Positions 16,858 to 19,639 of a stretch of DNA of 19,639 nucleotides are shown piece after piece; position 1 is the stretch's first letter; the number at the start of each line of letters is the position of its first letter. The stretch comes from Latescibacteria bacterium UBA6620 (lineage in GTDB: Bacteria > Latescibacterota > UBA2968). The notes beneath the pieces were generated by a model. That model did no database searches. It was not told where the DNA came from and saw only the letters and a list, made by a program, of their open reading frames with translations. The translations under genes and the position numbers were made by a program. Location: contig DJHM01000011.1 of assembly GCA_002433075.1 (NCBI GenBank), forward strand, positions 81,055 through 100,693. Reading direction: 5' to 3'.

Positions 16858-18321
16858 ATGGCGAATCCCAATATCGTCTACATCTGTTCAGACCAGCACA
16901 GCTTCCGCTTCACGGGTTACGCTGGCCACCCTCTCGTTCAATCTCCCAACCTGGACGCCCTCGCTGATCGCGGAACGGTCTTCAGCAGCGCCTATTGTGG
17001 CAGCCCCGTCTGCGTCCCCGGTCGGGCCTGCATGATGACCGGCATGTATCCGTCCGACTGCAACTCCTTCTGCAACTCGACCGTGTGGGATGGGTCCTAT
17101 CCGACCTGGGGAACGCTCATGGGGGAGGCTGGCTACCACTGCGTTGCCACAGGAAAGTTCGATCTCAATGCGGACCGAGAACTCGGCTTTGAGTGCCTGG
17201 AAGTCACCAACGGTCACGCAATCAACGCGGACATCACCTCGCTCTTCCGGCGTCCTCTGCTAGGGTTCAGACAGGGACAACGGTCGGGTATGGATGGCAG
17301 TACGAGAACAGAGCCCCACAAGGACAAGAGGTATGCTGACATCGCGTCAGGTTGGATCCACGAACAATCACGTCAGATCGACGGGCCCTGGCTTCTCTAC
17401 GCCGGGTTCTCTCAGCCCCACCCGCCCTTCCGTTGCCTCCCCGAGCACTTCGACAAGTACCCGCTCGACCAGATCGATCTTCCCGACGTAACGGATGGGG
17501 AGAGAGAGCAGATTCACGCAACCTATCAGCTGCGTCGTTCCAACCCTTCTACTTCGATCCCGATCCCCGAGGAAAATCTGCGGCGCATGCGCGCGGCCTA
17601 TTACGGAATGATCACGGAACTGGACGATTACATCGGCCAGATTGTGGCCGCACTCGAGTCGACGGACCAGCTGGAGAATACGATCGTCCTTTACACGTCG
17701 GACCACGGTGAATCTCTCGGAGAGCACGACCTTTGGGGCAAGGGGAATCTCTTAGAAGACTCCGCCCACATCCCTCTCGTTCTAGCGGGGCCCGGGGTCC
17801 CGGGCGGTGAGCAGATCGACACGGCAGTCGCTCACGTCGATCTCGTGCCCACCATGCTCGACCTGGCCGGCGGCCAGAATCCCCTCGCCCTGCGCGGACA
17901 TTCGCTTCTCCCCATGATCTCGGGCGCGGAAGGCGATCATCCCGGGTTTTCCTACACCGAATGCCATGCCGGAGGAAACGTCACCGGCACCTATCTCATT
18001 CGCGAGGGAGATTGGAAATACATGCACTTCACCTGGTTCGGGGACTTGCTCTTCAACGTATCTGACGATCCAATGGAAAAGCTCAACCGAGTCGAAGATC
18101 CGGATGCCGCCGAAGTTCTGGAACGGTTGCGAGAGCGTCTGCACAGTCAGGTGCAACCCGAAGCGCTCACCCGCCGTGCTTTCGAGACGCAACGGGATTT
18201 CCTGAAGGCCTATGTCGACACGCGCACTGAGGATGAGCTTGCTGCAGCCTTCGAAAGCCGGATGGGGGCCGCCCTCGCCAGAGCCATGGCAGTCAAGTGT
18301 AAGACTGGCTCCCTCGGTTGA
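16858..18321 (+). CDS. Sulfatase, Cys-type (formylglycine-dependent)
   Basis: A 487-residue S1-type arylsulfatase-superfamily enzyme that removes sulfate esters. The signature is VCVPGRACMMTG with C52 as the residue to be converted to formylglycine (C-x-P-x-R), followed by the usual TG. Other active-site elements are D12 in ICSDQHS, K100 in TGKFD, H188 in QPHPP, D282-H283 in YTSDHGESLGEH and K295 in WGKGN. The start MANPNIVYICSDQ has no signal peptide, so the enzyme appears cytoplasmic, unlike most polysaccharide sulfatases. The substrate cannot be read from the sequence; the SDQH form is common in choline-sulfatase-like and other cytosolic groups. It has a strong GGAGGA four bases before ATG 16858. 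A formylglycine-generating enzyme is not seen in the window. The next gene follows after 34 bp. Confidence 0.93.
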   Translation: MANPNIVYICSDQHSFRFTGYAGHPLVQSPNLDALADRGTVFSSAYCGSPVCVPGRACMMTGMYPSDCNSFCNSTVWDGSYPTWGTLMGEAGYHCVATGKFDLNADRELGFECLEVTNGHAINADITSLFRRPLLGFRQGQRSGMDGSTRTEPHKDKRYADIASGWIHEQSRQIDGPWLLYAGFSQPHPPFRCLPEHFDKYPLDQIDLPDVTDGEREQIHATYQLRRSNPSTSIPIPEENLRRMRAAYYGMITELDDYIGQIVAALESTDQLENTIVLYTSDHGESLGEHDLWGKGNLLEDSAHIPLVLAGPGVPGGEQIDTAVAHVDLVPTMLDLAGGQNPLALRGHSLLPMISGAEGDHPGFSYTECHAGGNVTGTYLIREGDWKYMHFTWFGDLLFNVSDDPMEKLNRVEDPDAAEVLERLRERLHSQVQPEALTRRAFETQRDFLKAYVDTRTEDELAAAFESRMGAALARAMAVKCKTGSLG

Positions 18322-18355
18322 ATCCAGAATTCGGCCCCCCTCATTCGAGTCACCA

Positions 18356-19447
18356 ATGACCCACACGAAGATTTATCACGAACCCGGCCGCTTTGCGGGA
18401 TGGCCTGCCAACTATGGAATCTGGAATTGGGGCGACGAAATCGTCGTGTCCTTCACCGTTGGCACGATGGACGTGGACGGAGGGTTCCACGCCCGTGACA
18501 GGACCAAACCCTTCGTCACCAAGCAGGCAAGAAGCCTCGACGGCGGAATCACCTGGGACGTGGTCGACCCCGCGATGGCGACGCCCGGCGGACGGGGGCT
18601 CTCTGCCGACGAGCACACGGTCAAGAGCGAACAGATGGGAGAGGTGCTTGACACGGACAACGCACCTGAGCCTTGTCCCGGTGGAATCGACTTCTCCCAC
18701 CCTGACTTTGCGCTGATGTGTGCGAAGACCGGCCTCTCCGAAGGGTGTCGTTCGTTTTTCTACGTCAGCAAGAATCGGTGTCACAGGTGGGAAGGACCCT
18801 ACGATCTGCCGATGTACGATCAGACCGGAATCGCAGCCCGAACCAATTACATCGTTGATGACGGAGAAACGTGCACGCTCTATCTGACCGCCAACAAGAC
18901 CAACGGCAAGGAGGGCCGGGTGTTCTGCGCCCGATCGACCGATGGCGGAGCGGCATTCGATTTCCTCTCGTTTATCGGTTCCGAACCTGATGGCTATCAC
19001 ATCCTGCCGGCGGCGGTCCGACTCTCTGACGGGGAGCTTGTCTGTGCAATCCGATGCAGTGGGCCGGGCAAGGATTTCAAGGTTCGGAAATGCTGGATCG
19101 ACCTCTATCGCTCGACCGATAACAGCCAATCCTGGTCCTTGGACAGCCAACCTGTTTCCGACACCGGCAAGGGCGGCAATCCTCCCACGTTGACCCATCT
19201 TTCCGATGAACGGCTCTGCTTGATCTACGGATACCGGGATGCTCCGTCCGACATCCGGACGAAGCTCAGCGACGACGATGGCACCACCTGGGGCGAAGAA
19301 ACCGTCCTTCGAACGGGAGGCGGATGTCCCGACCTGGGCTACCCACGCACCGTGCAAACTGCGGATGGAACCGTGGTCACCTGTTACTACTGGAACGATA
19401 CGGAAGAAGGAGAGCGCTACATCGCCTCCACTCGGTGGAAGCCGTAG
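18356..19447 (+). CDS. Sialidase/BNR-repeat-like beta-propeller protein
   Basis: A 363-residue Asp-box protein. Repeats are visible at residues 60-67 (SLDGGITW), 194-201 (STDGGAAF), 253-260 (STDNSQSW) and 305-312 (SDDDGTTW). Between them are propeller-type strands such as HILPAAVRLSDGELVCAIR and PRTVQTADGTVVTCYYW. The last, IASTRWKP, is a common ending for this uncharacterised sialidase-like group. It differs from the propeller at 436 by a long insert at about 72-135 containing several Cys. No signal peptide. The start is the ATG at 18356; translation upstream of it in this frame is not protein-like, and the SD is weak. It sits between two sulfatase genes with 34- and 29-bp gaps, so an operon is likely. 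It may bind or cleave the sulfated glycan; enzymatic activity is not proven by the repeats. Confidence 0.83.
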   Translation: MTHTKIYHEPGRFAGWPANYGIWNWGDEIVVSFTVGTMDVDGGFHARDRTKPFVTKQARSLDGGITWDVVDPAMATPGGRGLSADEHTVKSEQMGEVLDTDNAPEPCPGGIDFSHPDFALMCAKTGLSEGCRSFFYVSKNRCHRWEGPYDLPMYDQTGIAARTNYIVDDGETCTLYLTANKTNGKEGRVFCARSTDGGAAFDFLSFIGSEPDGYHILPAAVRLSDGELVCAIRCSGPGKDFKVRKCWIDLYRSTDNSQSWSLDSQPVSDTGKGGNPPTLTHLSDERLCLIYGYRDAPSDIRTKLSDDDGTTWGEETVLRTGGGCPDLGYPRTVQTADGTVVTCYYWNDTEEGERYIASTRWKP

Positions 19448-19476
19448 GCTCATCTCCGCAAAGGAAGGATACATCA

Positions 19477-19639
19477 GTGTCGAATCACACGGACCCGCCG
19501 GCTCGGCGCCCGAATTTTCTCTGGATCTCACTCGAAGATACCAGCCCGCGTTTCGGTTGCTACGGGGACGCCCTTGCTCGCACGCCCCATCTGGATCGGC
19601 TCGCGGGGCAAGGACGTCGATACACCCACGCGTTCTCCA
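19477..19639 (+). CDS. Sulfatase, N-terminal part (runs off the window)
   Basis: From the GTG at 19477 the frame stays open to the window edge (54 codons). RPNFLWISLEDTSPRFGCYGD, then ARTPHLDRLAGQGRRYTHAFS, is the standard sulfatase N-terminus. It carries an acidic metal-site pair region (LEDTSP) and the PxLDRLA segment; the C/S-x-P-x-R active-site motif would follow just beyond the edge. AAGGAAGG lies eight bases before the GTG. The N-terminus differs clearly from that of the sulfatase at 16858 (WISLEDTSP against YICSDQHS), so the two are separate subfamilies and probably cut different sulfate esters. No signal peptide is visible. Confidence 0.85.
   Translation, partial: MSNHTDPPARRPNFLWISLEDTSPRFGCYGDALARTPHLDRLAGQGRRYTHAFS

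Noticed and set aside
1..19639. tRNA, rRNA, CRISPR array, insertion sequence or attachment site
   Set aside because: No repeat array, terminal inverted repeats, transposase motif or tRNA-like T-arm was found on reading either strand by eye.

Overview
The window is a high-GC stretch (roughly 60% by eye) with every convincing gene on the + strand. The gene content combines Asp-box propellers, Cys-type sulfatases, a GH172 (DUF2961) enzyme, a GH32/43-like propeller, phytanoyl-CoA and TauD-type dioxygenases and an M20 peptidase. In published genomes this mix is typical of uncultured marine or sponge-associated heterotrophs (Poribacteria, Latescibacterota and similar groups, or some Chloroflexi and Planctomycetes). 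The sequence alone does not settle the phylum.

Layout. Bases 1-435 hold no intact gene, only a possible 3' remnant of one. Bases 436-10180 form an intact run of eight genes: sialidase-like propeller, TauD/TfdA dioxygenase, M20 metallopeptidase, phytanoyl-CoA-dioxygenase-like protein, GNAT acetyltransferase, GH172 protein, SIS-like protein and GH32/43-like propeller. Gaps between them shrink from about 100 bp to zero. Bases 10399-12621 are a graveyard. It contains a purA (adenylosuccinate synthetase) pseudogene with at least four lesions, then two in-frame pieces that look like the ends of one internally deleted gene. Bases 12714-14440 are an intact overlapping GNAT-MFS pair. Bases 14586-16802 look like another eroded gene, probably a polysaccharide-lyase-like or glycan-related protein: a decayed 5' end followed by two long fragments joined at a GTGA overlap. 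Bases 16858-19639 return to intact genes: a sulfatase, a second Asp-box propeller and the start of a second sulfatase running off the window.

How it may work together (inference). The intact genes look like a catabolic island for a modified, probably sulfated, glycan or small glycoside: sulfatases remove sulfate, propeller and GH172 enzymes act on glycosidic bonds, the SIS-like protein may handle a phosphosugar, and the Fe(II)/2-oxoglutarate oxygenases and M20 hydrolase process side groups or the aglycone. None of these enzymes has a visible signal peptide, so processing would be cytoplasmic unless export uses another route. The only transporter in view is the MFS protein, and it lies between the decayed genes. 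No tRNA, rRNA, CRISPR array, insertion sequence or convincing terminator was seen.
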